Positions 1 through 8,627 of a DNA stretch of 64,000 bases are shown one piece after another. The translations under genes were made by a program, and so were the position numbers. Numbering within the stretch: position 1 is the stretch's first letter; every line of letters begins with the position of its first letter. Origin of the DNA: Caballeronia cordobensis (GTDB lineage Bacteria; Pseudomonadota; Gammaproteobacteria; Burkholderiales; Burkholderiaceae); assembly GCF_001544575.2 (NCBI RefSeq), contig NZ_FCNY02000016.1, forward strand, positions 1 through 64,000, given 5' to 3'. The notes under the pieces are model-generated. The model was not told the origin of the DNA. It made no database searches and saw only the letters and a list, made by a program, of their open reading frames with translations.

Positions 1-106
1 CCATAGCGAGTCGGTACCACCCCTTCCCATCCCGAACAGGACCGTGAAACGACTCCACGCCGATGATAGTGCGGATCACCCGTGTGAAAGTAGGTAATCG
101 TCAGGC
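1..106 (+). rRNA. rrf: 5S ribosomal RNA, 3' part (5' end outside window)
   Basis: The first 106 bases carry the typical beta-proteobacterial 5S core, including the segments CCCATCCCGAACAGG and GTGTGAAAGTAGGTAATCGTC, and end in TCAGGC, which would pair with the missing 5' end. Only about ten 5' bases are lost to the window edge. It is the last gene of an rRNA operon entering from the left and is followed by a strong intrinsic terminator. Confidence 0.95.
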
Positions 107-123
107 TCCTCATGCCGCAAAAC

Positions 124-154
124 AAAAACCCCACCCCGCAAAGGTGGGGTTTTT
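124..154 (+). terminator. rRNA operon intrinsic terminator
   Basis: A perfect 12-bp inverted repeat, AAAAACCCCACC and GGTGGGGTTTTT, is separated by 7 bases and ends in a T run. It lies 18 bases after the 5S gene. This is a classic Rho-independent terminator; its A/T flanks would also let it work on transcripts arriving from the right. Confidence 0.9.
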
Positions 155-241
155 GCGTTTCGGAATCGAGTTCTCCGTTGCCCGTCATCGAGCGATGGCA
201 TCGCCGCCATCCATCCAGTACGCGGCCGCCCGTGGTCGTCA

Positions 242-261
242 GGTTGCCTTTCAAGGCAACC
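242..261 (-). terminator. hairpin just after tssE
   Basis: GGTTGCCTT and AAGGCAACC form a perfect 9-bp inverted repeat with a 2-base gap, 11 bases past the tssE stop on the minus strand. There is no T run, so termination is an inference. It may instead protect the 3' end of the operon transcript. Confidence 0.4.
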
Positions 262-272
262 ATCTTGGACAC

Positions 273-719
273 TTACGCGATAGACCGGTCCTGATCGATC
301 GTCGAGTTCAGCATTCGTAGCCGTGTCCTGCCATCCGGCGTGAAGTGCGTGCCAAATCGCACGAGACCCTCGCGGCGCAGATGACACGCCATCGTGAAGC
401 TGAGCAGCATGCCCGGCTCCGGTTCATTGATTTCGATCTCGATCGATTGCAAACGCGGCTCGTATTGCAACAGCGTCGCTTCGATTTCGTTTTGCAACTT
501 GTGCGCCGACGCCGGCAGATGCCGATAAATCTCCGACAGATCGTCAAGCCCATAGTGCGGCAAATGCGCAAGCGCCTTGCGCCGGCTATTCAATATTCGC
601 TGGATGTTGTCCCGCACCGAATAAAATGTCTGCTCCTCGGGCGTGAATTCATCGATGGATCGTCCATCGGCAAAGTGGCCTGTGATGCGTTCGAAAAGCC
701 CTGGTCCTGCGCGCGTCAT
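273..719 (-). CDS. tssE: T6SS baseplate protein TssE (gp25-like)
   Basis: 148 residues, normal size for TssE, the gp25/lysozyme-like wedge protein of the T6SS baseplate. The N-terminal LFERITG segment and the mid-protein segment with SRRKALAHLPHYGLDDLSE (about residues 45-64) match the family. The start is supported by an AAGGAGA site just upstream. It is the last gene of the minus-strand operon tssC-tssK-tssL-tssE, 22 bases after tssL, and abuts the rRNA operon. The tail after the IEINEPEPG strand looks family-like, but I cannot judge whether its last few residues are native. The gene is intact, but its usual baseplate partners tssF and tssG are missing nearby. Confidence 0.85.
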   Translation of the reverse strand: MTRAGPGLFERITGHFADGRSIDEFTPEEQTFYSVRDNIQRILNSRRKALAHLPHYGLDDLSEIYRHLPASAHKLQNEIEATLLQYEPRLQSIEIEINEPEPGMLLSFTMACHLRREGLVRFGTHFTPDGRTRLRMLNSTIDQDRSIA

Positions 720-741
720 GCATTCTCCTTGCGCATAGTCG

Positions 742-1404
742 TCAATGCATCGCGCGGACCGATGCGTCGAGCCAACTGTCGATCGCGAACCAGATCAGGC
801 TCATCGCCACGCAAGCGAGCGCCACGCATCCGAGCGGGGAAATTCGTTGGCCCCACGTCCGTGTGACACGCGCCCGGACGATAATGGCGCCATCCTCATT
901 CGAATCGTCAGATTGGCTCGTTGCGCCGAACCGTTCATCGAGAGCACGCCGTAGCCGTCCGCGCGCGTCATGACCGTCGAGCGCAAGCCGACCCGTGAAG
1001 CCCAGGTCCAGCACCGCCGCGAATATCGCAAGCAAAAGTCTCGCGGACTGTGCGTCACGCAGACGCTGTTCGATGCGCCGCACGAGTTCCTCGCCCGCAT
1101 CGTTGACCTTCAATTCGGCCAACTGCAACGGATTTCGCTCCCACTCGTTACGCGCATCGCCTTCGAGATTGCGCAACGCGACCTCATCGAGCAGAGCGCA
1201 CTGCGCACACACGGCATCGTCGATTTGATCAGGCGATAATCCGCGCGTTTGCAGTTCCGCCTTAAAACGGGCGATCTGTTCGACGCAATCCTTCAGAACC
1301 TGCTTCGCCCACTCCGACGAACGGCCGCTCGCTTGATACAGATCGGAGACGGTCAACGCGGTATCGCGCAGCGCGACGGGCAGCACATCGCTCATGGCGC
1401 TCAT
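742..1404 (-). CDS. tssL: T6SS membrane complex protein TssL (DotU/IcmH family)
   Basis: 220 residues with the DotU domain: conserved segments around CAQCALLDEVALRN (about residues 85-98) and the hydrophobic C-terminal anchor beginning ISPLGCVALACVAMSL (about residues 188-210). TssL is a tail-anchored inner-membrane protein that joins TssM and TssJ in the trans-envelope complex. Its start overlaps the tssK stop by 4 bases (ATGA), so translation is coupled. There is no peptidoglycan-binding extension; the OmpA-type lipoprotein at 7861 could supply that role. Its main partner TssM survives here only as a 3' fragment. Confidence 0.88.
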   Translation of the reverse strand: MSAMSDVLPVALRDTALTVSDLYQASGRSSEWAKQVLKDCVEQIARFKAELQTRGLSPDQIDDAVCAQCALLDEVALRNLEGDARNEWERNPLQLAELKVNDAGEELVRRIEQRLRDAQSARLLLAIFAAVLDLGFTGRLALDGHDARGRLRRALDERFGATSQSDDSNEDGAIIVRARVTRTWGQRISPLGCVALACVAMSLIWFAIDSWLDASVRAMH

Positions 1405-2747
1405 GTTGGCAGCACCGCGTAGAGTTCGATGGATACGTCGGGAATCGAGGCGGGCACGTAGAACTGGCAGGCGTGCGCCGCGATCATGCGTTTGAACGCC
1501 GGATGCGCCGAGTCCAGCGCGAAATACTGGTTCTCGATGCGCACGGGAATGGCCGCGGGCAGGCGCGACATCGGCTTGATCGGAATGCCCGAGAGCGCCG
1601 AGTTGACGATCTGTTCGACTTCATCGGGCGCGCCGGCCTTGCACAGACGCGGGAACTGCTCGATGAGCGTATGCGCCGGCAGCGCGGCCTGGACGGACAG
1701 ATAATAATCCGCATCGTCGGCCAGGCGCTCGTCCTCGATGAGCCCCGTCCACATCGTGCCGCGCACACGTTGCAGCGCGATGGGCACCACGCGCGACGGA
1801 ATCACCGTGTCGAGCAGATTGCGGATCAGCGATTCCAGCTCCGCAAATACAGGCTCCGGCGCCATATGATCGTAGGCCGGAATGGCCTGCAAGGTCTCGG
1901 TGGTGGAGAACGTCAGAAGCGAGCCGGCGAGCCGCGCCAGCAACGTATAGAGGCGCTCGGGATGCTGATCTGGCGCCTGAGCCAGGCGCGCCAGCTCCGG
2001 CCACGACGAGTTGACGCTGTGCAGCAGCCAGAAGAGCGACACGTCGGCCACGGCATAGTCGGCAATCTGATCCGAGCGTTCGCGGCGGCGAATGGCCAGA
2101 CTCGTGCTCTTCGCGCTCAGGATCTCCGAGAGCCGCTTCATGCGTGCGGTCAGCGTCGCGTTCGCCGAGAGGAACAGGCACGGCGGCACGAACGATGCAT
2201 CGAGCTCGAAGCGGCCCCGCGCGTTGCGAATGAGCCGCGCGACGGGACAGGTCACATAATCGCCCGTTTCCTCGAAGTCGAGCAGCAGCGACACCGCGTG
2301 GCGCTCGACGCTGATCTCCTCCTTGCCCTCACCGTTGACATCTGCGACGTGCAGATACTCGCGCACAAACCGGCGCGGGCGTGCCGGCTTCGTGCCCGGC
2401 TCCACGCAGTTGTGGCCCTGCGCATCGACGAGCGCCACGGCTGCGAGCACGGTCACGGCGTCATGTTGGGAAGGGACATCGTCGAGGTTTCGTGCAGCGG
2501 GCAACCAGTCCGAGGTCTCGCTGTCGATCAGCGTGCCATCGGGCAGGCGCAGCGAAAGGGCCGCGAGTTGCAGTCGATTGATGCCGAGCGACTGTGTGTC
2601 GAGCGAGACATTGACGACGCCCCACGGGTCCGCGCTGGCCATCGTGGCGATGCGCTGATTAGAGAACTGCTCCCATAGCGCCTGCTGCTGGAAGTGCTGC
2701 GGCGTCATAAAGACGCCTTGTGCCCACAAGGGTCGAGTTATTTTCAT
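1401..2747 (-). CDS. tssK: T6SS baseplate-membrane connector TssK
   Basis: About 448 residues from the ATG at 2747, the usual TssK length. The N-terminus MKITRPLWAQGVFMTPQHFQ is the family signature, which is why I prefer this start over a TTG 24 bases further upstream. TssK is a trimeric adaptor that links the baseplate (TssFGE) to the TssL/TssM membrane complex. The C-terminus IPDVSIELYAVLPT is also typical. It lies second in the tssC-K-L-E operon, 69 bases after tssC, and overlaps tssL by 4 bases. The reading frame is intact. Confidence 0.9.
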   Translation of the reverse strand: MKITRPLWAQGVFMTPQHFQQQALWEQFSNQRIATMASADPWGVVNVSLDTQSLGINRLQLAALSLRLPDGTLIDSETSDWLPAARNLDDVPSQHDAVTVLAAVALVDAQGHNCVEPGTKPARPRRFVREYLHVADVNGEGKEEISVERHAVSLLLDFEETGDYVTCPVARLIRNARGRFELDASFVPPCLFLSANATLTARMKRLSEILSAKSTSLAIRRRERSDQIADYAVADVSLFWLLHSVNSSWPELARLAQAPDQHPERLYTLLARLAGSLLTFSTTETLQAIPAYDHMAPEPVFAELESLIRNLLDTVIPSRVVPIALQRVRGTMWTGLIEDERLADDADYYLSVQAALPAHTLIEQFPRLCKAGAPDEVEQIVNSALSGIPIKPMSRLPAAIPVRIENQYFALDSAHPAFKRMIAAHACQFYVPASIPDVSIELYAVLPT

Positions 2748-2816
2748 TGTGTCTTGTTTTGAGAAGTGCAATGTCCGTCGATCGACGCGCTTTGATCGAC
2801 GGTTTCGTGAAGCGGA

Positions 2817-4223
2817 CTAGTTCTTCGCCTTGGGCATCTGCGAGACGAGCGCAAGATTGATGTCCATACCCTCGATCTGGAAATGCGGCACGATATAGAG
2901 CTTGACGCAAAAGAAACCTGGGTTGTCCTCTATATCCTCGACTTCTACTCGCGCATCGCGTAATGGATGCGAGGCTTGCAAATCGTCGCCCGGCGCGGTC
3001 ATCTCGGTGACGAGCGTTCTCACCCAGTTGTTCAGTTCGAGTTCGAGCAGGCGCCTGTCCTTGGTCGTGCCGATGTTCTCGCGCTGGATCAGCTTGAGGT
3101 AGTGCGCAATCCTTGATAACAGGAAAATGTATGGCAGCCGTGCATTCACGCGGCTGTTGGCGCTCGCCTCCTTGGTATCGAAATTCTCAGGGCGCTGCGC
3201 GGAGTGCGCCGAATAGAAGCACGCGTAATCGTGGTTCTTGTAATGCGAGAGCGGAATCAGACCGAGATTGGCGAATTCGAACTCGCGCGCTTCGGGAATG
3301 AGCGCGTCGGTTGGAATCTTGGCGAGACCACCTGTGCCGAGATCGTAAAGCTGCGTGGGCAAGGCTTCGACGAGGCCGCCTGCCTGCGGTCCGCGAATCT
3401 GAACACACCAGCCGTTACGAACGAAACTGCGCACCAGATTCGTCGCGAAGGCAAACGATGCGTTCGCCCAGAGATAGTGCCGCTGATCGCTCCCGACGTT
3501 TTCGGTGTAGTTGAATGCGCGTGTGGGTGCGGTATTGACGTCGTAGGGCAGCCGCGCCAGAAAGCGCGGCAGCGTGAGCCCAAGATAGCGTGCGTCTTCG
3601 GACTTGCGCAGGCTCTTCCATCGCAGATATTCGGCCCGATCGAAGTAATCGCCGATATCGCGAATACTCACGACCTCTTCCATTGAGGCCTTGCCGAAGA
3701 ATTGCGGCGACACCGCCCCGATAAATGGCATATGGGCAGCGGCGGCCACCTTCGAGATATCGCGCAAGAGCGCGATATCTTGCGGACCATGATCGAATTC
3801 GAAGTTCGAGATGACGGCCGAGAAGGGATGCGCGCCCGGCGTGTCGTATTCCTGCGTGTAGGTGTGCCAGAACAATCCGCTATGAGCCACATCCGGCGCG
3901 TCCTCGAAATCCTGGCGCACGACCTCTTTCGATACGTCGAGCACTTCGATGACGACGCGCTGGCGAAAGTCGGTTTGATCGACGAGAAATTTCAGACCGC
4001 GCCAGGCGGACTCAAGACGCTGGAAGTCGGGGTGATGCAGAATTTCGTCTAGTTGGCGGCTGATGAACGCGTCGCATTCGGCGATGCAGAAATCAGTCCA
4101 TCCGGAGTCGGGCCCGAGATCGATGGGCTCAAGGAGCGACTGATCGACGTGTTCGCTTGCTTTATCGGAGATCGGTGCTTGCGCAGAGGCAGGCTCGACA
4201 GCAGGAGGGCGGGGCTGAACCAT
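2817..4223 (-). CDS. tssC: T6SS contractile sheath large subunit TssC (VipB-like)
   Basis: 468 residues with family motifs throughout: DAFISRQLDEILHHPDFQRLESAWRGL (about residues 48-75), GFxKASMEEV-type and LARLPYD segments, and the C-terminal FQIEGMDINLALVS. TssC polymerises with TssB to form the sheath whose contraction drives the tube. An ATG start with only a weak purine-rich upstream sequence begins the operon. Normally tssB lies immediately upstream; here there is instead a 325-bp AT-richer intergenic region and then divergent vgrG, so the obligate sheath partner is missing. The N-terminus is somewhat shorter than many TssC proteins. Confidence 0.88.
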   Translation of the reverse strand: MVQPRPPAVEPASAQAPISDKASEHVDQSLLEPIDLGPDSGWTDFCIAECDAFISRQLDEILHHPDFQRLESAWRGLKFLVDQTDFRQRVVIEVLDVSKEVVRQDFEDAPDVAHSGLFWHTYTQEYDTPGAHPFSAVISNFEFDHGPQDIALLRDISKVAAAAHMPFIGAVSPQFFGKASMEEVVSIRDIGDYFDRAEYLRWKSLRKSEDARYLGLTLPRFLARLPYDVNTAPTRAFNYTENVGSDQRHYLWANASFAFATNLVRSFVRNGWCVQIRGPQAGGLVEALPTQLYDLGTGGLAKIPTDALIPEAREFEFANLGLIPLSHYKNHDYACFYSAHSAQRPENFDTKEASANSRVNARLPYIFLLSRIAHYLKLIQRENIGTTKDRRLLELELNNWVRTLVTEMTAPGDDLQASHPLRDARVEVEDIEDNPGFFCVKLYIVPHFQIEGMDINLALVSQMPKAKN

Positions 4224-4548
4224 GAGACTCGTTCTTCTTTTTCGCGCGAGACGAATTTTCTGATGTAAGAGAGCAGTAAGTGGCTCGAATATCGTTTATT
4301 CAGATTTTAAGCGGACGATGTATAGCACAGCGGACCGCTTAAAACTGTCGAATATTGAAAAAGCACTGTTTAAGTGGGGATTCGTCGGATTTATCAATCA
4401 AAGCTCTTCCCTAGTTTTGATCGGTCGGATATCGTCCCTCCGACTAAGCGCGGCCGAGGTGCTGCGCGCGCAGTCCATTCTCAACGCTTGCCATCGTCTA
4501 GTGTCGATCGGCAGGCTTCGATAGTGCTGCTAAACAGAGAGGATTGTT
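4224..4548. other. tssC/vgrG divergent intergenic region
   Basis: 325 bp with no supportable gene, visibly richer in A/T than its surroundings, between the divergent starts of tssC and vgrG. It must hold promoters for both. It contains a perfect 10-bp inverted repeat (listed separately) and two copies of TCGAATAT at about 4284 and 4349. No trace of tssB can be read in any frame. Confidence 0.6.
4305..4344. promoter_or_regulatory. 10-bp inverted repeat, candidate operator
   Basis: TTTTAAGCGG (4305-4314) and CCGCTTAAAA (4335-4344) are perfect inverted copies separated by 20 bases, so their centres are 30 bp apart, close to three helical turns. There is no T run. The position between two divergent T6SS units suggests a regulator site serving both directions; this is inference. 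Confidence 0.45.
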
Positions 4549-6178
4549 ATGTCCAGTGTGTTGGACGATGGGAGCAGGCTTGTCGCGAGCGGGGGCGCCA
4601 TGCCCGGTCGCCAAGCGTATCACCTTGAAGTGCCGAGCCAGGAAGCGCTCGCGGGGGAGTTCTCGGTTGTTTCGTGGGAAGTGAAGGAACGCATGGGGCA
4701 GCCGGTGGTGGCTAAGCTGTGCGTGACGCATCCGCGGAAGGTATCGCGCAGGCATTTCCTGAGCCGCGACGCCGCGTTCATCATGACTCCGCTCGGCGAG
4801 AAGTCCCGACGCTTCTCAGGCTACATCGCCTCATACGCGACGATCAAGACGACGGCCGATTTCACGAGTTACGAAATCACGCTGGTGTCCCATCTGGGTC
4901 GGCTTGATGTTGTCAATTCAAAAATATATCAACATAAGACAACGCCAGAGATAATCGAAGGCATCTTGCTTTCGCACGGCATTCCTGCACATCTGATCAG
5001 CATCCGGCTGCGGGCGAATTATCTGCAGCACGCGTTTCGCTTCCAATACCAGCAGACTGATCTGGCATATGTGCAGATGCTGTGCCAGAAGGCTGGCATC
5101 TACCTGTATGTGATCGAGACGGAGCACGGGGACCAGATCGTCTTGGGCGACGACGTCGATCATTACGTCCATGATCCCAAGCTGGTGCTGCCGTTCAGAG
5201 AACCATCAGGTCTGAACGCCGCCGCTGAATCGGTGTATGAACTCGTGGCGAAAGCGACGACGGTGCCGAAGTCGATTGTCGTCGCGGAATATAATCCTGA
5301 GCGCGCCTATGAGCGATACAAGGGCGAAGAGAACATCGCACCTCAGGATGATACCACGTATGGCAGTCCTTACATCTACGGGACGAACCATGAGGACCAG
5401 AAAGGCGCCCAGCGTCAGGCACAACTGCGCCACGAGGCGGAGATCGCTTGGCAGATCGTCTACGAGGGCGAGAGCACGGCGCGTGAATTGCACGTGGCGC
5501 GCGTATTTGGCATGGACGAGGAAGTCGATGACGCGCCCGATGGGTTGTTGATTTTCGAGATCACGCATCGCGGCGCGCGTGACCAGTCGTACACCAACAG
5601 CTTCAAGGCGATTCCCGCTGACCGGCGTTTCAGGCTGAAATTCGAGGACTGCGCGTGGCCGAAAATTTCCGGCTCACTCAGCGCCCGCGTCACAAGTCCC
5701 GACAAATATAAATATGCCTATCTAACCGCAGCCGGCTATTACACAGTTCGCTTCGATCTGGATTTCGCGGACTGGCCGAATGGTGGTGAAAGCGTTCCGT
5801 TGCGTATGGCGAAGCCCTTTGCGGGCAAGCTGCAGACGGGGATGCACTTTCCGGCGCTGGACAACGATGAGGCGGTGATCGAATTTCGGGATGGAGACCC
5901 GGATAAGCCATATATCGCTGCGTTCCAGCATCATAGTCAGGCGGTCGATCTGGTCACGAGCGACCGGCGCTGGCTGTCGAGAAACGAGATCCGCACGCAA
6001 AGCAATAACAAGCTTCGGATGGAGGATTGGCAGGGGCAGGAGGGGATCAAGCTCAGCACGGAGCATTCGGGCAAGTCGCAGCTGAATCTGGGGTATCTGG
6101 TTGATAACAAGCTGGAACGGCGCGGGGAAGGCTTTGAGCTTCGCACGTCGGCTCAAGGTGCGGTCCGCGCGGGTGGGC
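4549..6178 (+). pseudogene. truncated T6SS spike gene vgrG (5' part, fused out of frame to tssM)
   Basis: The reading frame encodes about 543 residues of a VgrG/TssI protein: gp27/gp44-like base (from SFEVPSQEALAGEF to about residue 380), gp5-like OB domain (FPALDNDEAVIEFRDGDPDKPYI, about residues 425-450) and the start of the beta-helix stalk (RRGEGFELRTSAQGAVRAG). AGAGAGGA sits before the ATG. After GAVRAG at about 6175 the family match stops and the frame runs on through tssM sequence read in the wrong frame, to a stop at 6591. The needle tip, DUF2345 region and any effector extension are lost. The likely cause is a deletion joining vgrG and tssM; an assembly artefact is the alternative. 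Confidence 0.8.
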
Positions 6179-7447
6179 GCATCGTTCGGCCCGGTGCTGC
6201 GACTCGTTGCGCAATCGAGCGCAAACGTTTCCGCAGGCGCGCGCAGCGATTTGAGCATGGAGCGCTTCACCGAACGCGTCACCTCATTGCGTCTGAAGCT
6301 GCAGCAAATCAGCGACAGTCCCGATTCGGACGAGCAGGCCAAACAAATCGCGCAATCGCTCTTCTTGGGCAAGGGCTCGGAACTCGCGGACACGCTCGCG
6401 TATGCCCAACTCATCGCGGCAAGTCTCGGCGAAGAATGGGCGGGCATGGGCGCGGAACTGTTCGTGCGGCCCGTGTCGCAAGCGACGCAAACGGTGCTGC
6501 AACCGGCGCAGGCGAGCCTGAACGACGCATGGCAGGCCACCATCGTCGCCAACTGGAACCGCTCGTTCGCGGGCCGCTATCCGTTCGCTAACACGTCCAG
6601 TGACGCCTCGCTGCCGGAACTCGCCCGCTTCCTGCGTCCACAGGCCGGTCTGATCGATACATTCCTTGCCACCCAACTGGCAGGCGTGCTGCAACTGCAG
6701 GGCGATCAATGGGTGCCGGTCGCGGGCGCGACGGGCTCAGGCAGCGCCGCACGCGAGATCGATCCGGCATTCCTCAAAGCGATCAACACGCTGCAGCGCA
6801 TTGGCGGTCATTTGCTAGCGCAGGGCGAACCGTCGTACCGGTTCGAGCTCAAGCCCGTGCCGCAGCCCGGCATCACGGACACGCTGTTGACCATCGACGC
6901 GCAAAAGCTGCACTACTACAACCAGATGGAAACGTGGAGCGGCATGGCGTGGCCGACCAGCGATCCGCAAAGCGCGGGCACGCGCCTCGAATGGCAGTCC
7001 GAAACGGCGGGCACTAACCAGCGCTTCGAATTTGCCGGCCGCTGGGCGTTCGTGCGCATGCTGGAACGCGCGCATGTCGAGCCGATTGATACGTCCACAT
7101 ATCAGTTGACGTGGCAGGCGAAGGCGCAGTTCGAGGACACGCGCTATGCCCCGAAGACGACTGACGCCGCCGATCAGGACGCGCTGACCGAACACGGGCC
7201 GAGCGCCGCTGCATCGGCGGATATCACGCATCCGTTGAGCTACGTGATGCGCACCGATGTAGGCAAGGGGCCGCTGGAACTGCTGGCCCTGAAGGGCTTC
7301 GTTTTGCCTTCGCGCATCTTCGTGAAGCGCGAGACACCGGTTAAAGGCGCGAAGCTCGCCGACGGTCCGCCGCCGCTACCCAAGGCCGCAATCGAAGCTG
7401 CGAAGAAAGCGGAAACACCGTTGCCCGGCGCACGAGGCACGTTGTGA
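6179..7447 (+). pseudogene. 3' fragment of T6SS membrane protein gene tssM (icmF)
   Basis: From about 6179, in a frame shifted from vgrG, roughly 420 residues match the C-terminal third of TssM: FGPVLRLVAQ, MERFTERVTSLRLKL, NWNRSFAGRYPFANTSSDAS, the ATSGSG-like region, then RFEFAGRWAFVRMLERA and the final LPSRIF segment. Full TssM is normally about 1,200-1,300 residues with N-terminal membrane helices and a GTPase-like domain; all of that is missing. The family match begins exactly where the vgrG match ends. No in-frame ribosome binding site precedes it. The end is intact, with the next ORF overlapping the stop by 4 bases (GTGA), which is the organisation expected of a once-functional operon. 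Confidence 0.8.
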
Positions 7448-7860
7448 CGACGCACGATCTCGACTGCCACAGCGCCAGACTACCGATGCACGAAACCAAG
7501 ACAGACGTGCGAGGCCCCGTCGGCCTGCCCGAAACGGAGGTCGATCACGCCTTGCGCGGCATCGATCCGCTGCGCCATTTGCCGTCCGAGCTGCACGAAC
7601 AGGCGCTCGGTTTCCTGGAATGGCTTGCTGCGGTGGATCGCGCCGAGCCGACGCGCTGTCCTTACTGCGGCTCGATAAAGATTGGCGATCGAGGGCCCGG
7701 CAAAGGCATCGCGCAACGCATCACATACCGATGCTGGACCTGCAAACAGTGTTTCAATCGACTGACCGGGACGGCGTTCAAAGGCAAGCGCCAGTGCGGT
7801 ATCGCTTCCGCACTGAGCGAACCGCGCCTCATCGATTTATCCACCCAGCAGAAAAAAAGC
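7444..7860 (+). CDS. DUF746-like zinc-ribbon protein, open into the next gene
   Basis: A GTG start overlaps the tssM stop by 4 bases. About 139 codons follow with an amphipathic segment (LPSELHEQALGFLEWLAAVDR) and then a zinc ribbon, CPYCGSIKIGD...YRCWTCKQC, followed by NRLTGTAFKG. Such ribbons occur in DUF746 proteins and in the N-terminal part of IS1/IS1595-type transposases. There is no stop codon before the lipoprotein start at 7861: the frame continues straight into it. Either the gene lost its 3' end next to the lipoprotein, or a fused protein is made. The residues after FKGKRQ have no recognisable domain and may be former intergenic DNA. Function is unknown. Confidence 0.5.
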
Positions 7861-8376
7861 ATGAAGAACATCATCTCCCTCACCGCTTGCGCACTGTCGA
7901 TCACGTTGCTGTCCGCGTGCGCCTCCGCACCCGACCGCGACAAGGAAACCGCGCTGAACCAGCAAGTCGGCATCGAGGTCACGCAAACCAAACAAGGCGT
8001 GCAAGTGCGCCTGCCGGATCGCGTGCTGTTCGACTTCGACAAGTCGGCGCTGCGTGCCGATTCGGGCCCGGCGCTCAATCGTGCGGTCGTGTTGCTCAAG
8101 CGCAGCAAGAAGTCGGTGATCGTCGAAGGACATACCGATAACACCGGCACGCATGAGTACAACCAGTCGCTGTCCGAAGCGCGCGCGCAGACGGTCGCGA
8201 GTGCGCTGGAGCAGCGCGGTATCGTCGATTCGCGCATCGCCACGAAGGGGTTCGCTTACGACAAGCCTGCGGCGAGCAACGACACGCCCGAAGGCCAGGC
8301 GAAGAATCGTCGCACCGAGATCGTCGTGATCGGCGAATCGCTCGATGCGATCATGGGCAAGCCGTCGAAGCAGTAA
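7861..8376 (+). CDS. OmpA-family lipoprotein (T6SS-associated)
   Basis: 171 residues. The N-terminus MKNIISLTACALSITLLSAC is a lipoprotein signal with lipobox LSAC. From about residue 60 it carries an OmpA-C peptidoglycan-binding domain: LPDRVLFDFDKSALR, VEGHTDNTGTHEYNQSLSEARAQTV and RRTEIVV, with the NxxLSxxRA-type contact motif. It probably anchors the T6SS membrane complex or the outer membrane to the cell wall, because it follows the tssM remnant; this is inference. The upstream sequence AGCAGAAAAAAAGC is a poor ribosome binding site, and the frame is open upstream into the zinc-ribbon ORF, so the true start is uncertain. Confidence 0.75.
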   Translation: MKNIISLTACALSITLLSACASAPDRDKETALNQQVGIEVTQTKQGVQVRLPDRVLFDFDKSALRADSGPALNRAVVLLKRSKKSVIVEGHTDNTGTHEYNQSLSEARAQTVASALEQRGIVDSRIATKGFAYDKPAASNDTPEGQAKNRRTEIVVIGESLDAIMGKPSKQ

Positions 8377-8417
8377 CGCTCGTTTCTATCCTCAGCTAGC
8401 TCGCTAAAACCGCCACC

Positions 8418-8445
8418 TCGCGGCGCACAACCTTGTGCGCCGCGA
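8418..8445 (+). terminator. strong hairpin after the OmpA lipoprotein gene
   Basis: A perfect 13-bp inverted repeat, TCGCGGCGCACAA and TTGTGCGCCGCGA, is separated by 2 bases, 41 bases after the stop at 8376. The stem is very stable but no T run follows. It is a plausible end to the T6SS transcript. Confidence 0.5.
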
Positions 8446-8627
8446 ACTCATCGTTTCCACCGATCCATCAATCTGGTTCATGCGTGAATGAACAACCGTC
8501 GTTTGTCACGCCCCCGCTCGCCGCTCAAGATGCGGTTATCGACGATCCGGAATCAACCGGTCATGAGCAACCCCCGATGACGAATCGAAGGGCTGCGTCG
8601 TCTAACCACCGTCAAAGGAGAGCACGC

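Noticed and set aside
4318-4524. small plus-strand frame in the tssC/vgrG gap, tested as a tssB remnant
   Set aside because: No TssB-like residues; lies over the inverted repeat; low-complexity translation.
4224-8400. insertion sequence as the cause of the vgrG-tssM break
   Set aside because: No transposase, terminal inverted repeats or target duplication at the junction; the zinc ribbon at 7444 is 1.2 kb away.
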